Assembly (NCBI RefSeq): GCF_041222825.1
Contig: NZ_CP139482.1
Coordinates: 899,001-963,000 of the forward strand
Length of the DNA stretch: 64,000 nucleotides
Origin: Candidatus Thalassolituus haligoni
GTDB taxonomy: Bacteria; Pseudomonadota; Gammaproteobacteria; Pseudomonadales; Oceanobacteraceae
Direction of reading: 5' to 3'
This document shows positions 25,037-34,044 of the stretch, piece by piece. A program made the translations under genes and the position numbers. The first letter of the stretch is position 1; every line of letters starts with the position of its first letter. A model generated the notes under the pieces. The model was not told where the DNA came from. It saw only the letters and a list, made by a program, of their open reading frames with translations, and ran no database searches.

Positions 25037-25350
25037 GATCATCATCCTGGGTGGTTCTGACGTAGTTTGGGTCTGGTCAAGCAGAACGGCGCAGGCTAGT
25101 TGAGAGAGATGACAACAAGACTGAAAAAAGATGACAGTGACTTCCCGCTGCGGTTTTTGTGAACCGATAGCGTTTGTTGATCTGACGGGTTATGTAACAG
25201 CTGTTCTATTGGTTCCCGTAACGCCGCTGTTAATACTGTGACACAGTGTCGCACGGTCTGGATTTGAACGGATGTCCCCCGCATTATCGCCGCTGGCTGG
25301 CACTCACAGCCAACGGCGAATTCTTAATGTCATCCAGTAAGGACACATCC
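25037..25350. other. Divergent promoter region between the nuclease and the MbnP-like gene
   Basis: This 314-bp intergenic region must hold both promoters. I see a dyad GTGACACAGTGTCGCAC at 25238-25254 about 100 bp before the MbnP start, and a short perfect palindrome AACAGCTGTT near 25196-25205. Neither matches a regulator I know. There is no gene. Confidence 0.4.
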
Positions 25351-26256
25351 ATGACCGTTCTTTTTACTCTCCCCAGCGCGACTTTTTTAACCGCTTTCAG
25401 TGTGATGACCGCCAGTGTTTTGCTGGTCGGTTGTGGCAGTGACAGTGGCAGCGACAAAGATTCAGCCACGGCAGATTCATCTGCCAGCTACAGCCTGCCG
25501 TTTTCTGCATCCGTTGGTGCCGAACCCCTGGCCTGTGGTGAGCGAACCACTTTGGCGGGTAACGCCAATGAAGGGAATGGCAGTCTGCCGCAGATCAGCG
25601 ATTTCCGTTTGTATATCTCCGACGTACAGCTGGCAACCGCCAACGGAGACTTCGTCAGTCTGACACTGGATCAGACCGACTGGCAGTACAACAATGTGGC
25701 ACTGCTGGATTTTGAAGATGGCACCAGCACTTGCACTGCATCCACCACGGCAACCAACAGGGTGATTAGCGGAACGGCCCCAGCCGCAGACTACAGCCGG
25801 GTGCGTTTTACTCTGGGTGTGCCGGAAGAACTCAATCATCTGGATCGTGCCACGGCGCTATCACCGCTGAATATTGATGGCCTGACCTGGAGCTGGGCAG
25901 GGGGTTACAAGCACGCCCGGATGGATATTGTTGGCTGGAATATCCACCTTGGCACGACCGGTTGTACGCTGGATGAAAATAACACCAATCTGGATTGCTC
26001 TAACGCACGTCCGAACCGTCCGACCTACACCTTTGCCAGCCTGACGCCGGGCAGCAGTACCATCAATTTTGACTATGCGGCACTGGTTGCCGGGTCTGAT
26101 CTGAGCAGTAATACCGAGGGCACGGCGATCGGCTGCATGTCGTCCGCCGATGATCCCGAATGTGAGGCCCTGTTTACCCGTATGGGGCTGGATGTGACCA
26201 CTGGTCAATGCCTGGCTGATGGCTGTGACTCCCAGTCCTGGGTGACGGTCGAATAA
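25351..26256 (+). CDS. MbnP-like lipoprotein (metallo-mystery pair, WxW/four-Cys protein)
   Basis: The product is 301 aa. The lipoprotein signal has its Cys in SVLLVGC near residue 28. The family's WxW motif is at LTWSWAGGYK (near 181-183), with FRLYISDVQL and the paired Cys in the C-terminal half (TGC, LDCSN, IGCMSS, PECE, QCLADGC). MbnP proteins are periplasmic copper binders whose Trp can be oxidised to kynurenine by the partner MbnH. ATG 25351 follows AAGGAC. The stop is directly followed by the MbnH start codon. Copper as ligand is inferred from the family. Confidence 0.85.
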   Translation: MTVLFTLPSATFLTAFSVMTASVLLVGCGSDSGSDKDSATADSSASYSLPFSASVGAEPLACGERTTLAGNANEGNGSLPQISDFRLYISDVQLATANGDFVSLTLDQTDWQYNNVALLDFEDGTSTCTASTTATNRVISGTAPAADYSRVRFTLGVPEELNHLDRATALSPLNIDGLTWSWAGGYKHARMDIVGWNIHLGTTGCTLDENNTNLDCSNARPNRPTYTFASLTPGSSTINFDYAALVAGSDLSSNTEGTAIGCMSSADDPECEALFTRMGLDVTTGQCLADGCDSQSWVTVE

Positions 26257-27411
26257 ATGCAGCTGATCAGTTTATCTGTCCGGTGGCTGGCAGTCGGGTG
26301 TCTGTTGTTGCTGGCGGGGTGTCAGTCGTCCGACTTTGATCTGCAGCTGCAGCAGCAGGCAGAAGGCGTTACCTTGTTGCAACTCAGCAGTGAGGGCGGT
26401 TTTGTGCTGCCTGCTATCCCGGACGAGAATCCGCTGACAGATGCCAAAATTACCCTGGGCCGTTTTCTGTTTTACGACCCCCGGCTGTCGGCCAATCAGA
26501 CCCAGAGTTGCGAGAGCTGCCATTTTCAGGCGTTGGCTTTTACCGATGGTAAAGCGGTGCCGACCGGCTCGACCGGTGAGGCTCTGGTGCGTAATTCGCA
26601 AACGCTGACCAACGTGGCCTATAACGCGACTTATACTTGGTGGAATCCGATTTTCACCCGCATTGAATTACAGTTGGCGATGCCTCTGACCGGGGATACC
26701 CCAGCAGAGCTGGGAATTAATGACGCCAATCTGGCCGCGATTCTTCAACGCTTTCGCAGTGATACGGTTTACCAGGCCTTGTTTGCTAACGCCTTTCCGA
26801 CAGCGACGGACCCTTTTACCCTGACCAATATCACCCGTGCGCTGGCGTCCTTTACCCGCACGATGATTTCCGATCGCTCACCCTATGACCGTAATGAACT
26901 GTCGGACTCTGCCCGTCGGGGCGAGGCGTTATTTTTCTCCGAGGCGCTGGAGTGCTTCCACTGTCACAACGGTTTTAATTTTTCCAGCTCCACTATCACC
27001 ACGAACACCCGCTTTCCGGAACGGCCCTTTTTTAATACCGGTTTGTACAACATCGATAATCAGGGCAGTTATCCGAGCGACAATACCGGCAAGTATCAGG
27101 TTACGGGTGACTGGAATGATATGGGGGCTTTTCGTCCGCCGACCCTGCGTAATATCGAATTGACCGCACCCTATATGCACGACGGTTCCATTGCCACGCT
27201 GGCAGCCGTGGTGGACTTTTACGCAGCTGGAGGGCGAAACCTGACCGCTGGTGCTTATCGCGGTGATGGTCGTAATAATCCGTACAAGAGCAGTTTTGTG
27301 AATGGTTTTGACCTGACGGCCGCAGACAAGACGGATCTGATCAATTTTCTTCACAGCCTGACCGACCAGGAATTTATTAGCGATGACCGTTTTGCCAATC
27401 CGTTTGAATAA
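26257..27411 (+). CDS. MbnH-like di-haem cytochrome c peroxidase family lipoprotein
   Basis: The product is 384 aa, starting on the base after the MbnP stop. The lipoprotein signal ends in LLLLAGC (Cys22). Two c-type haem sites are visible, CESCH near 85-89 and CFHCH near 233-237. The MauG/CcpA fold is supported by GRFLFYDPRLSANQTQSC and by FRPPTLRNIELTAPYMHDGS in the C-terminal half. MbnH uses a high-valent di-haem state to modify a Trp of MbnP. The gene pair with no spacing argues for a dedicated enzyme and substrate. A true H2O2-scavenging peroxidase is the alternative but fits the neighbourhood less well. Confidence 0.88.
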   Translation: MQLISLSVRWLAVGCLLLLAGCQSSDFDLQLQQQAEGVTLLQLSSEGGFVLPAIPDENPLTDAKITLGRFLFYDPRLSANQTQSCESCHFQALAFTDGKAVPTGSTGEALVRNSQTLTNVAYNATYTWWNPIFTRIELQLAMPLTGDTPAELGINDANLAAILQRFRSDTVYQALFANAFPTATDPFTLTNITRALASFTRTMISDRSPYDRNELSDSARRGEALFFSEALECFHCHNGFNFSSSTITTNTRFPERPFFNTGLYNIDNQGSYPSDNTGKYQVTGDWNDMGAFRPPTLRNIELTAPYMHDGSIATLAAVVDFYAAGGRNLTAGAYRGDGRNNPYKSSFVNGFDLTAADKTDLINFLHSLTDQEFISDDRFANPFE

Positions 27412-28606
27412 TCTCCGTTGTTTTGCGGCGGCCTCCAGTCTGATGGTTTTACCGGTACTGGCTGACAGTGGTCATCAGCATGAAACCGCCGCTGCGGGTG
27501 AGACTGGGCAAGACCGGACGCCGTGGCAACTGGATGTAGTGATGGGCTATCAGAAGACCGCGACACCACTGATTGCCGGTTTTCTGCCTTACGACGGTCA
27601 TTACCGCAGCGCCGGATTTGGCTTGCAACACCTGGATATCGGACGGTCGTTTCGGTTGCCAGATCAGGGCGTGTATGGGCAGGTGGTGGTGTCGCGTCAC
27701 CGCAGCAGTACCGACATCCACGAAGCCTGGATCGGACACCGTAGCGGTGCTTGGCAGCTACAGGCTGGGCAGCAGCTGGTTGATCTTGGTTGGCTGAATC
27801 GATTGCATAGCCACGACCGCTTGTTTGTTGATCTGCCGCTGATGTATCAGGCGATGTGGGGTGGTGAGTGGTCAGAAGCCGAAGTACGGCTGGGCTATCA
27901 GAGGCAGGATTTGGATTCAAATTCGGGTCTGTGGCAGTGGCATTCAGCGCTGAGTTTGCTGGGCACCAGCCAAATGAACACCGCCAGGGACGGCGTGGCT
28001 GCCATGGTCACTACTGCCGTCAGTGCTCGCTACGGGCAGTGGCAGCATGCCATCAAACTGGATGTGTATGGAGCCGAGGTGGGGCAACGGGGCATGCAGT
28101 TGTTCTCCACCAGTACGGCCACTCATAGTCATGGCTCGACGGCGACCGAGTATTTTGACGGTGGTATTGGTCATATCGCCATGGGCTTGTCCAGTGAGTG
28201 GGACAACACATGGGGCCGCTGGCGGCTACAGGGCGAGTATCAACAACGTCAGGAAAAAGGGGATCTCAGCAGTGCTGCCGGGCAAACCACCGATGCCAGC
28301 GCAGTACTGGATCTGCGCAGCTGGGGCAGTTATCTCGACCTGTCGTGGCAGCAATCAAGGCTGGCAGCCGGTGTACGCTGGCAGACGCTGGGCAGTGATG
28401 TGGGCTTGAGCCGGGTATCTGGAGATGATCTGGCCGATTCGATTCTTAACCACCAGAGCCGCAGCCCCAGCTATCTGAATATGCTGATCGCCTGGCGTTT
28501 GCCATGGCAGGGCAGCAAGCTGCGGCTGCAATATAATGTGCCCCTGACCGATGCCCTGGCGCTGCCCAGAATACAGCTGCAGTGGCTGTACAGCGTGGCG
28601 TTTTAA
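27383..28606 (+). CDS. Predicted outer-membrane beta-barrel protein linked to the MbnP/MbnH pair
   Basis: The product is 407 aa. A signal peptide (about 1-27, ending PVLADSG) is followed by His-containing SGHQHETAAAGE. Alternating amphipathic strands then run to a terminal Phe (QLQWLYSVAF), the usual barrel end signal. No TonB box or plug domain is visible. Further His clusters occur (LHSHDRLF, TATHSHGS). It overlaps the MbnH gene by 29 bases, so it belongs to the same transcript. I infer a metal-related channel or a porin. AGGA lies ten bases before ATG 27383; a later start at 27443 would remove part of the signal. Confidence 0.65.
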   Translation: MTVLPIRLNNLRCFAAASSLMVLPVLADSGHQHETAAAGETGQDRTPWQLDVVMGYQKTATPLIAGFLPYDGHYRSAGFGLQHLDIGRSFRLPDQGVYGQVVVSRHRSSTDIHEAWIGHRSGAWQLQAGQQLVDLGWLNRLHSHDRLFVDLPLMYQAMWGGEWSEAEVRLGYQRQDLDSNSGLWQWHSALSLLGTSQMNTARDGVAAMVTTAVSARYGQWQHAIKLDVYGAEVGQRGMQLFSTSTATHSHGSTATEYFDGGIGHIAMGLSSEWDNTWGRWRLQGEYQQRQEKGDLSSAAGQTTDASAVLDLRSWGSYLDLSWQQSRLAAGVRWQTLGSDVGLSRVSGDDLADSILNHQSRSPSYLNMLIAWRLPWQGSKLRLQYNVPLTDALALPRIQLQWLYSVAF

Positions 28607-29086
28607 TCAGCTCTCGCTGGCAATAGCCGCCAGTTTTCCGCGCGTTAGCGCCAACAAGTCGGCGGCTGCCAGTTCGATCTCCAGCCCGCGACGGCCACCG
28701 CTGACATTGATGGTGGTCTGCTGTTCGGCGCTGCTGTCCAGTACGGTGGGTAATAACTTTTTCTGCCCCAGCGGACTGATGCCTCCCACCACATAACCGG
28801 TGGTTTTTTCCGCAACAGCAGGATCGGCCATATCGGCTTTTTTGGCACCCAATGCTTTGGCGATGGCTTTCAGGCTGAGTTTTTTGTCCACCGGGATAAT
28901 CGCCACAGCCAGGGTGCTTTGATGGCCACTGAGGCTGACCAATAAGGTTTTGAACACCTGTGAGGGAGGCAGGCCGAGTGCTTCCGCAGCCTCACCACCC
29001 CAAGAGTCGGCCTTGGGATCGTGTGGGTATTCATGCAGGGTGAACGTGATCCCGGCTTTTTTGGCCAGGTTAATGGCAGGGGTCAT
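28607..29086 (-). CDS. ybaK: Cys-tRNA(Pro) deacylase YbaK
   Basis: The product is 159 aa of the YbaK/EbsC family. It starts MTPAINLAKKAGITFTLHEY and carries VFKTLLVSLSGHQSTLAVAI, the substrate-pocket Lys in VFKTL, and the TGYVVGGISPLGQKK loop, which together are diagnostic of YbaK. The enzyme clears mischarged Cys from tRNA-Pro. Its stop abuts the stop of the convergent barrel gene with no intergenic base, and its ATG overlaps the DUF1653 stop by four bases. Confidence 0.93.
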   Translation of the reverse strand: MTPAINLAKKAGITFTLHEYPHDPKADSWGGEAAEALGLPPSQVFKTLLVSLSGHQSTLAVAIIPVDKKLSLKAIAKALGAKKADMADPAVAEKTTGYVVGGISPLGQKKLLPTVLDSSAEQQTTINVSGGRRGLEIELAAADLLALTRGKLAAIASES

Positions 29087-29400
29087 AACGCATCCACAGG
29101 CAGGGTGTCCGGCTTGGACGGCAGCTCGATAGGCCCCAGATAATCAAACCGGGCAACCGCTTTGCCTTCCACATCGATTGTTTCAATAAACATCCGGTAT
29201 GGCCGTACCCAATGGCTGAAGTCGCCATACAGGGTGCGGTAGTGCACCAGCCATTCTTCGGTTTCGCTATGGCGTACCAGACCGAAGACTTCGTAGTCCT
29301 GGCCCTTGTAATGGCGGTAACGCCCAGGACGCAGGCCCGCCGGGCAGGGATTAACGGTGTTGGCTGTGACAGTGTTGGCTGTGGGGTGCTGCAGACTCAT
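29083..29400 (-). CDS. DUF1653 protein
   Basis: The product is 105 aa. The DUF1653 core is complete: GRYRHYKGQDYEVFGLVRHS, then WLVHYRTLYGDFSHWVRPYR and MF. This is a small cytoplasmic beta-barrel domain of unknown function; related domains resemble SH3-like folds. The ~25-residue N-terminal extension is low complexity (TANTVTANTVNP repeats). It is coupled to ybaK by an ATGA overlap. Confidence 0.88.
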   Translation of the reverse strand: MSLQHPTANTVTANTVNPCPAGLRPGRYRHYKGQDYEVFGLVRHSETEEWLVHYRTLYGDFSHWVRPYRMFIETIDVEGKAVARFDYLGPIELPSKPDTLPVDAL

Positions 29401-29414
29401 GGTATGACTCGTCC

Positions 29415-30116
29415 TTATTCCAGTTCAAAACGCACATCGACACTGGCGCTGATGGTTTGTTGCTGTACCAGCATAGGGGCGCTTTTGCTGCGGGTATCGG
29501 CGGCCATTTCCCGCATGGCGTACATCGGCTGGGGTGAGCTGGAACCGCTTTCGCTAATCGCCAAGACGTTCCCCAGCCGGCTACCGAGGGTGCTGGCCAT
29601 CAGTTTGGCCTTGTCTCTGGCTTTCAGCAAGGCGGCCTTCAGTGCCTGGTTTTCCAGCCCATCGCGATCGTCGAAACGAAATTGACTCTGGCTGATTTGC
29701 ACCAATGGGTTTTGCATCAGTTGATGCACCAGTTCGCCGTAGTTATCCAACTGGCGCAGGGTAATCGCGATCTGGCGGGTGACCTGTTCACCGACATAGG
29801 TGCGGCCTTTTTCATGCCATTGGTATTGGGGGTAGTTGGAGATTTGCTCAGCTCGCACCGAATCTTCGGCAATGTTCAGCTTGCGGGTGACTTCCATCAG
29901 CTGATGAAAGCTGTCGTCGACCTGACGTTTGGCGTCTGCCAGGGTCGGGCGGGTATCGCTGATATTCAGGTTGAGCAACAGGTAATCCGGGGTTGCCTGA
30001 ACATCGGCGCTGGCAGAGACCTGGACGTAGGCCTCTTCGGCAGCCTGGCTCGGCAGTGCCAGCAAGGTGATCAGCGGCAAACACAACAGCAGGGCAGTAT
30101 GGGTGAGGCGTGTCAT
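29415..30116 (-). CDS. Periplasmic SIMPL-domain (DUF541) protein
   Basis: The product is 233 aa with a signal peptide (MTRLTHTALLLCLPLITLLA, cleavage near SQA/AEE). The rest is one SIMPL domain: VQVSASADVQATPDYLLLNL at the start and ALKAALLKARDKAKLMASTL before the C-terminal QQTISASVDVRFELE. E. coli YggE belongs here and is linked to oxidative stress; its mechanism is unknown. I used ATG 30116 because AAAGGA is six bases upstream; ATG 30122 would have no spacing. Confidence 0.88.
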   Translation of the reverse strand: MTRLTHTALLLCLPLITLLALPSQAAEEAYVQVSASADVQATPDYLLLNLNISDTRPTLADAKRQVDDSFHQLMEVTRKLNIAEDSVRAEQISNYPQYQWHEKGRTYVGEQVTRQIAITLRQLDNYGELVHQLMQNPLVQISQSQFRFDDRDGLENQALKAALLKARDKAKLMASTLGSRLGNVLAISESGSSSPQPMYAMREMAADTRSKSAPMLVQQQTISASVDVRFELE

Positions 30117-30166
30117 GGGCATTCCTTTGGCAGGGCGTTGAGTGGTGGTTCTGACCTCATTCCGGT

Positions 30167-31141
30167 TCAGAAGTGCTGGTAGCCGGATGTTTTCAGCTGC
30201 AACGGCAGGCCATCAAGCGAAACGGTCACTGCGGGTGGCTGACCAGGGGCTGCTGGCAGGCACTGGCCAATACGACTCAGGGGAAGAGCCAGTCGTTGCG
30301 CCAGTGTCTGAATGTTGGCCTGCTGTGCAGGGGAGGCGGTAAATAATAATTCATAATCGTCGCCACCCGTCAGGCAGTTGGGCCAGTCGGGATGACCACA
30401 GCCGACGGCTGTCGGAATCTGCTCTCCGGTCAGGGCCAGGCTAACCGCCGAGGCGGTGGCAATATGGTGGGCGTCTTGCAACAGGCCGTCGGAAATATCC
30501 AGCGCGGCTGTGGCGATCCCTAGCAGTGACTGGCCGAGTGACAGCCGGGGTGTGGGGTAATAATAAGCGGCAGCGAGCCCATCGGTGGTCTCAGGGTTGG
30601 CCAGCACGGTGGGCAAGGACAGGGCTGCGGCACCAATATATCCACTGACCCAAACATCATCTCCGACCCTGGCACCGCTGCGCGTCAAACCGGTTGGTGT
30701 CGGGGCAGTGGCTACCCAGCCCTGTACCAGGATGCTGATTACCAGGGCTGGCCCACGAGTGGTGTCGCCCCCCAACAGGCTGATACCGAATTCGGTAGCG
30801 GCGTCGCGCAAGCCATGAGCAAAATCATCAAGCCAGTCCGTTTGGTTGTCTGGCAGAGTGAGGCCGAGTAAAAAACCCTGTGGCGTCGCACCCATGGCCG
30901 CCAGATCACTGACGGCACAGCGCAGAGTGCGCTGGGCGATCAGTTGGGCAGGAGCGTTGGCAGGGAAATGGACGTCGGCAACCTGGGTGTCGAGGCTTTG
31001 TACCAGGTGCTGACCCGCAGGCGGGCAAATAACGCTGGCATCGTCACCAACGCCCAGCAGGGTCGCAGCGTTTTGCGGGTAGCCGCTGCTGAAGCAGCGC
31101 TGTATCAGCGCAAATTCAGAACCACCCGGCTGCTCGCTCAC
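30167..31141 (-). CDS. thiL: Thiamine-monophosphate kinase
   Basis: The product is 324 aa (E. coli ThiL is 325). [20 protein letters not shown] holds the metal-binding GDDA, and [36 protein letters not shown] and [16 protein letters not shown] are the further PurM/ThiL-family signatures. It phosphorylates thiamine monophosphate to the active diphosphate. The initiation codon is GTG at 31141, overlapping the nusB stop (GTGA). It is the last gene of the nrdR-rib-nusB-thiL unit. Confidence 0.95.
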   Translation of the reverse strand: MSEQPGGSEFALIQRCFSSGYPQNAATLLGVGDDASVICPPAGQHLVQSLDTQVADVHFPANAPAQLIAQRTLRCAVSDLAAMGATPQGFLLGLTLPDNQTDWLDDFAHGLRDAATEFGISLLGGDTTRGPALVISILVQGWVATAPTPTGLTRSGARVGDDVWVSGYIGAAALSLPTVLANPETTDGLAAAYYYPTPRLSLGQSLLGIATAALDISDGLLQDAHHIATASAVSLALTGEQIPTAVGCGHPDWPNCLTGGDDYELLFTASPAQQANIQTLAQRLALPLSRIGQCLPAAPGQPPAVTVSLDGLPLQLKTSGYQHF

Positions 31142-31626
31142 TGTTCTTTGTTGTCCTGCCGCTGTGGTGCACGGGCACCACGAATCTCGACCCCCCGTTC
31201 ACGCTGGGCCAGTTTGTCGAGGACGCCATTGATGTACTTGTGGCCGTCGGTGGCACCAAAGATTTTGGCCAATTCCACCGATTCGTTAATTACGACCTTG
31301 TAGGGTACATCTGGCCGACGGCACATTTCGAAGGCACCAAGACGCAGAATGGACAGCTCAACCGGTGTCATTTCATCAAGGCGACGATCCATCAGCGGGG
31401 CTATTTTTTCATCCAGGGCAGAACGCTCACGCGGTACGCCGTGGAGAATGTCGTGGAAATATTCCAGGTCGACCTTGCTCATGTCGTTATCGGCACGAAA
31501 TTCCGATTCAATCTGAGTCAGGTTGGCACCGGCGATATGCCACTGGTACAGCGCCTGCAAGGCAAAACCACGCGCTTTGCGGCGCGCAGCAGGACTGGGT
31601 TTATGGTTGCCAGAAGCACGTGACAT
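31138..31626 (-). CDS. nusB: Transcription antitermination protein NusB
   Basis: The product is 162 aa. [20 protein letters not shown] opens the NusB fold, and [20 protein letters not shown] followed by [25 protein letters not shown] closes it. NusB with NusE binds boxA RNA for rRNA antitermination. GGAGG lies about ten bases before its ATG. The order ribH-nusB-thiL is conserved in gammaproteobacteria. Confidence 0.96.
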   Translation of the reverse strand: MSRASGNHKPSPAARRKARGFALQALYQWHIAGANLTQIESEFRADNDMSKVDLEYFHDILHGVPRERSALDEKIAPLMDRRLDEMTPVELSILRLGAFEMCRRPDVPYKVVINESVELAKIFGATDGHKYINGVLDKLAQRERGVEIRGARAPQRQDNKEQ

Positions 31627-31631
31627 GCGGA

Positions 31632-32108
31632 TCAGGCCTCCAGGGCGGACAGCAGGGAAACCATTTCAAAGGCAGACATTGCCGCTTCTTCCCCTTTGTT
31701 GCCGGCCTTGGTGCCAGAGCGTTCAATCGCCTGTTCAATGCTGTCGACGGTCAGTACACCGAAGGAAACCGGTACGCTGTATTCCAGCGAGACGTTGGCC
31801 AGGCCTTTGGTGCATTCACCAGCGACGTATTCGAAGTGTGGTGTCCCACCACGAATCACTGCGCCGAGGGCAATGATGGCATCGTATTGTTCAGAGGCGG
31901 CGATACGCTGCACTACCAGAGGAATCTCAAACGCACCCGGTGCACGAATAATCGTGATGTTTTCTTCGTCAACACCGTGACGCAGCAGGCTGTCGACTGC
32001 GCCTTCAAGCAGGCTTTCCACAACAAAGGCGTTCCAGCGACCAACGACAATGGCGTATTTACCGTCGTTCGGGGTGAGGTTGCCTTCAATGGTTCTGATC
32101 TGTTTCAT
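31632..32108 (-). CDS. ribH: 6,7-dimethyl-8-ribityllumazine synthase
   Basis: The product is 158 aa with the active-site segments [40 protein letters not shown] and the [20 protein letters not shown] block. It condenses the ribityl-pyrimidinedione with dihydroxybutanone phosphate, the penultimate step of riboflavin synthesis, as an icosahedral or pentameric assembly. It is five bases upstream of nusB and 30 bases downstream of ribB. Confidence 0.97.
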   Translation of the reverse strand: MKQIRTIEGNLTPNDGKYAIVVGRWNAFVVESLLEGAVDSLLRHGVDEENITIIRAPGAFEIPLVVQRIAASEQYDAIIALGAVIRGGTPHFEYVAGECTKGLANVSLEYSVPVSFGVLTVDSIEQAIERSGTKAGNKGEEAAMSAFEMVSLLSALEA

Positions 32109-32138
32109 GAGTATTTCCAGTTTGTAAGCAGGGGAATG

Positions 32139-33254
32139 TCAGGCATCAAATGGCAAGTATTCGGTAATTTCGAGATCGAAACCCGAGATGCCGCTGTATT
32201 TCATTTCCGAGCTGAGCAGGCGCATTTTCTGAACGCCCAGCTCGCGCAGGATTTGGGAGCCGGTGCCAATGGTCAGGAAGGCACCGGAGCTGTCCTTGTT
32301 GGGACTACGCACCGGGCGGGCGCGGCCAAAGAAGTCACCAAGGCTGTCTTCAATCGATTCGCGCTGACCCGCCGACAACAACACCAGTACGCCTTCGCCT
32401 TCATCGGCGATACGTTGCAGCGCATGGGAAGACGACCAGCTGGAGCCGCTGGTTGGGCGCATGCCCAGCACGTCGCGCAGATAGTTATTGGTCTGTACCC
32501 GCACCACGCAGGGGCTGTCCGGGTGAATGTCACCGAGGGTCAGCGCCAGATGTGTTTCGTTCTGGATGGTGTCGCGGAAGGTGTGTAACACAAAATCGCC
32601 ATATTCGGTGGAGATGTCGTCCTTGCTGACCAGCTCAACGGTTTTTTCATTGGCGATGCGGTAGTGGATCAGGTCGGCGATTGTACCGATCTTGATGCCA
32701 TGCTTTTCCGCAAACACTTCCAGTTCCGGGCGACGGGCCATGGTGCCATCAGGGTTTAATACCTCAACGATGGCAGCGGCGGGGTTAAGACCCGCCAGGC
32801 GTGCCAGGTCACAACCGGCTTCAGTATGGCCAGCGCGACTCAGCACCCCCCCCGGACGGGCGCGTAACGGGAATATATGCCCCGGCTGGACGATGTCTTC
32901 CGGTTTACCCATCGGGTTCACGGCGGCGAGAATAGTGGCGGCACGGTCGGCGGCAGAAATACCGGTAGTGACGCCTTCGGCGGCTTCAATGGAAACCGTG
33001 AACGGGGTGTAAAACTTGGCGCCGTTGGCGGTTACCATGGCGGGTAAACCGAGGTAATCACAACGTTCTGCTGACAAGGGAAGACAGATAAGACCACGCG
33101 CTTCGGTGGCCATAAAGTTGATGATTTCTGGCGTCACTTTCTCTGCAGCAACAATAATATCGCCTTCGTTTTCACGGTCTTCGTCATCCATCAGGATGAC
33201 CATTTTACCGTCATGGATGTCGGCAATAATTTCTTCGATGGTGTTCAGTGCCAT
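32139..33254 (-). CDS. ribB: 3,4-dihydroxy-2-butanone-4-phosphate synthase with degenerate GTP cyclohydrolase II domain (RibBX type)
   Basis: The product is 371 aa. The N-terminal ~200 residues are a complete Rib[21 protein letters not shown], the LCLPL loop, and [20 protein letters not shown]. The C-terminal ~165 residues follow the GTP cyclohydrolase II fold, but the zinc-binding CxGDxxxxxRCDCG region is absent (the equivalent reads [20 protein letters not shown]). The RibA activity is therefore probably lost, as in the RibBX hybrids described from Shewanella and relatives. A separate ribA is then expected elsewhere. The start at 33254 has only a weak ribosome site. Confidence 0.92.
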   Translation of the reverse strand: MALNTIEEIIADIHDGKMVILMDDEDRENEGDIIVAAEKVTPEIINFMATEARGLICLPLSAERCDYLGLPAMVTANGAKFYTPFTVSIEAAEGVTTGISAADRAATILAAVNPMGKPEDIVQPGHIFPLRARPGGVLSRAGHTEAGCDLARLAGLNPAAAIVEVLNPDGTMARRPELEVFAEKHGIKIGTIADLIHYRIANEKTVELVSKDDISTEYGDFVLHTFRDTIQNETHLALTLGDIHPDSPCVVRVQTNNYLRDVLGMRPTSGSSWSSSHALQRIADEGEGVLVLLSAGQRESIEDSLGDFFGRARPVRSPNKDSSGAFLTIGTGSQILRELGVQKMRLLSSEMKYSGISGFDLEITEYLPFDA

Positions 33255-33320
33255 AATGAGCCTGTTCAGAATAACCTGTGAGTGTGTGTCGGTGCCGATC
33301 TTGTTGCCGGTCAGTTCCGC

Positions 33321-33974
33321 CTATTTCCAAAACCCGTGTTGCGCCAGAAAAGCCGCATCCATGGGTGTTTTTTCTGTGGTTGCTGGTGCCTTGACCAACT
33401 GTTCCAGATAGCGGGCAATCATATCAACTTCCAGGTGAACCTGCTGACCCGGCTGAATGGAAATCAATGTTGTCTCCGCCGCAGTATGGGGCACAATATT
33501 CAGTGTAAAGCCGTCGTCGTTGAGGGCATTGACAGTCAGGCTGACGCCATCGACGGTAATTGAACCCTTGGCGGCGATATAACGCGTCAGTTCTGCCGGA
33601 GCATTGACGCCGAGGCGAATGGAACGTGCATCGGCCTGACGACTGCTGATACGGCCAACGCCATCAACGTGGCCACTGACCATATGGCCGCCCAGGCGGG
33701 TCGTCGGCAGTAGCGCCTTTTCCAGATTCACCCGTGTGCCTGCTTGCCAGGCACTAATACGCGTGTGGGACAGTGACTCGCGTGAGACATCGGCCACAAA
33801 ACCGTCGCCGGGCAGTGCCACGACCGTCAGGCAAACGCCGTTGGTGGCAATGCTGTCGCCGAGTTTGACATCAGTCAGATCCAGCGCACCGCTGCGGATC
33901 GTCAGACGCAGGTCGCCAGAGACGCTGGTAACGCTGGCGACGGTGCCGATCGCTTCGATAATTCCTGTAAACAT
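33321..33974 (-). CDS. ribE: Riboflavin synthase, alpha subunit
   Basis: The product is 217 aa with the MFTGIIEAIGTVASV start typical of the family and two lumazine-binding repeats, each with an SIATNGVCLTV or SITVDGVSLTV strand. It dismutates two lumazines into riboflavin and the pyrimidinedione. The order ribD-ribE-ribB-ribH is the common gammaproteobacterial arrangement. No FMN riboswitch signature is visible upstream of it or of ribB. Confidence 0.97.
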   Translation of the reverse strand: MFTGIIEAIGTVASVTSVSGDLRLTIRSGALDLTDVKLGDSIATNGVCLTVVALPGDGFVADVSRESLSHTRISAWQAGTRVNLEKALLPTTRLGGHMVSGHVDGVGRISSRQADARSIRLGVNAPAELTRYIAAKGSITVDGVSLTVNALNDDGFTLNIVPHTAAETTLISIQPGQQVHLEVDMIARYLEQLVKAPATTEKTPMDAAFLAQHGFWK

Positions 33975-34044
33975 GGCTGCTCTCTATCGGTCTCTATTTC
34001 TATTGGCATTGGCGACAAGCCGGATGCCGTTGCTCAGCATTCGG

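Noticed and set aside
32139..33254. Calling this gene a fully bifunctional RibBA
   Set aside because: The GTP cyclohydrolase half lacks the zinc-binding Cys cluster needed for activity.
33255..33320. FMN riboswitch upstream of ribB or ribE
   Set aside because: The gaps in the rib cluster are 30-70 bp and contain none of the conserved RFN-element blocks on the coding strand.
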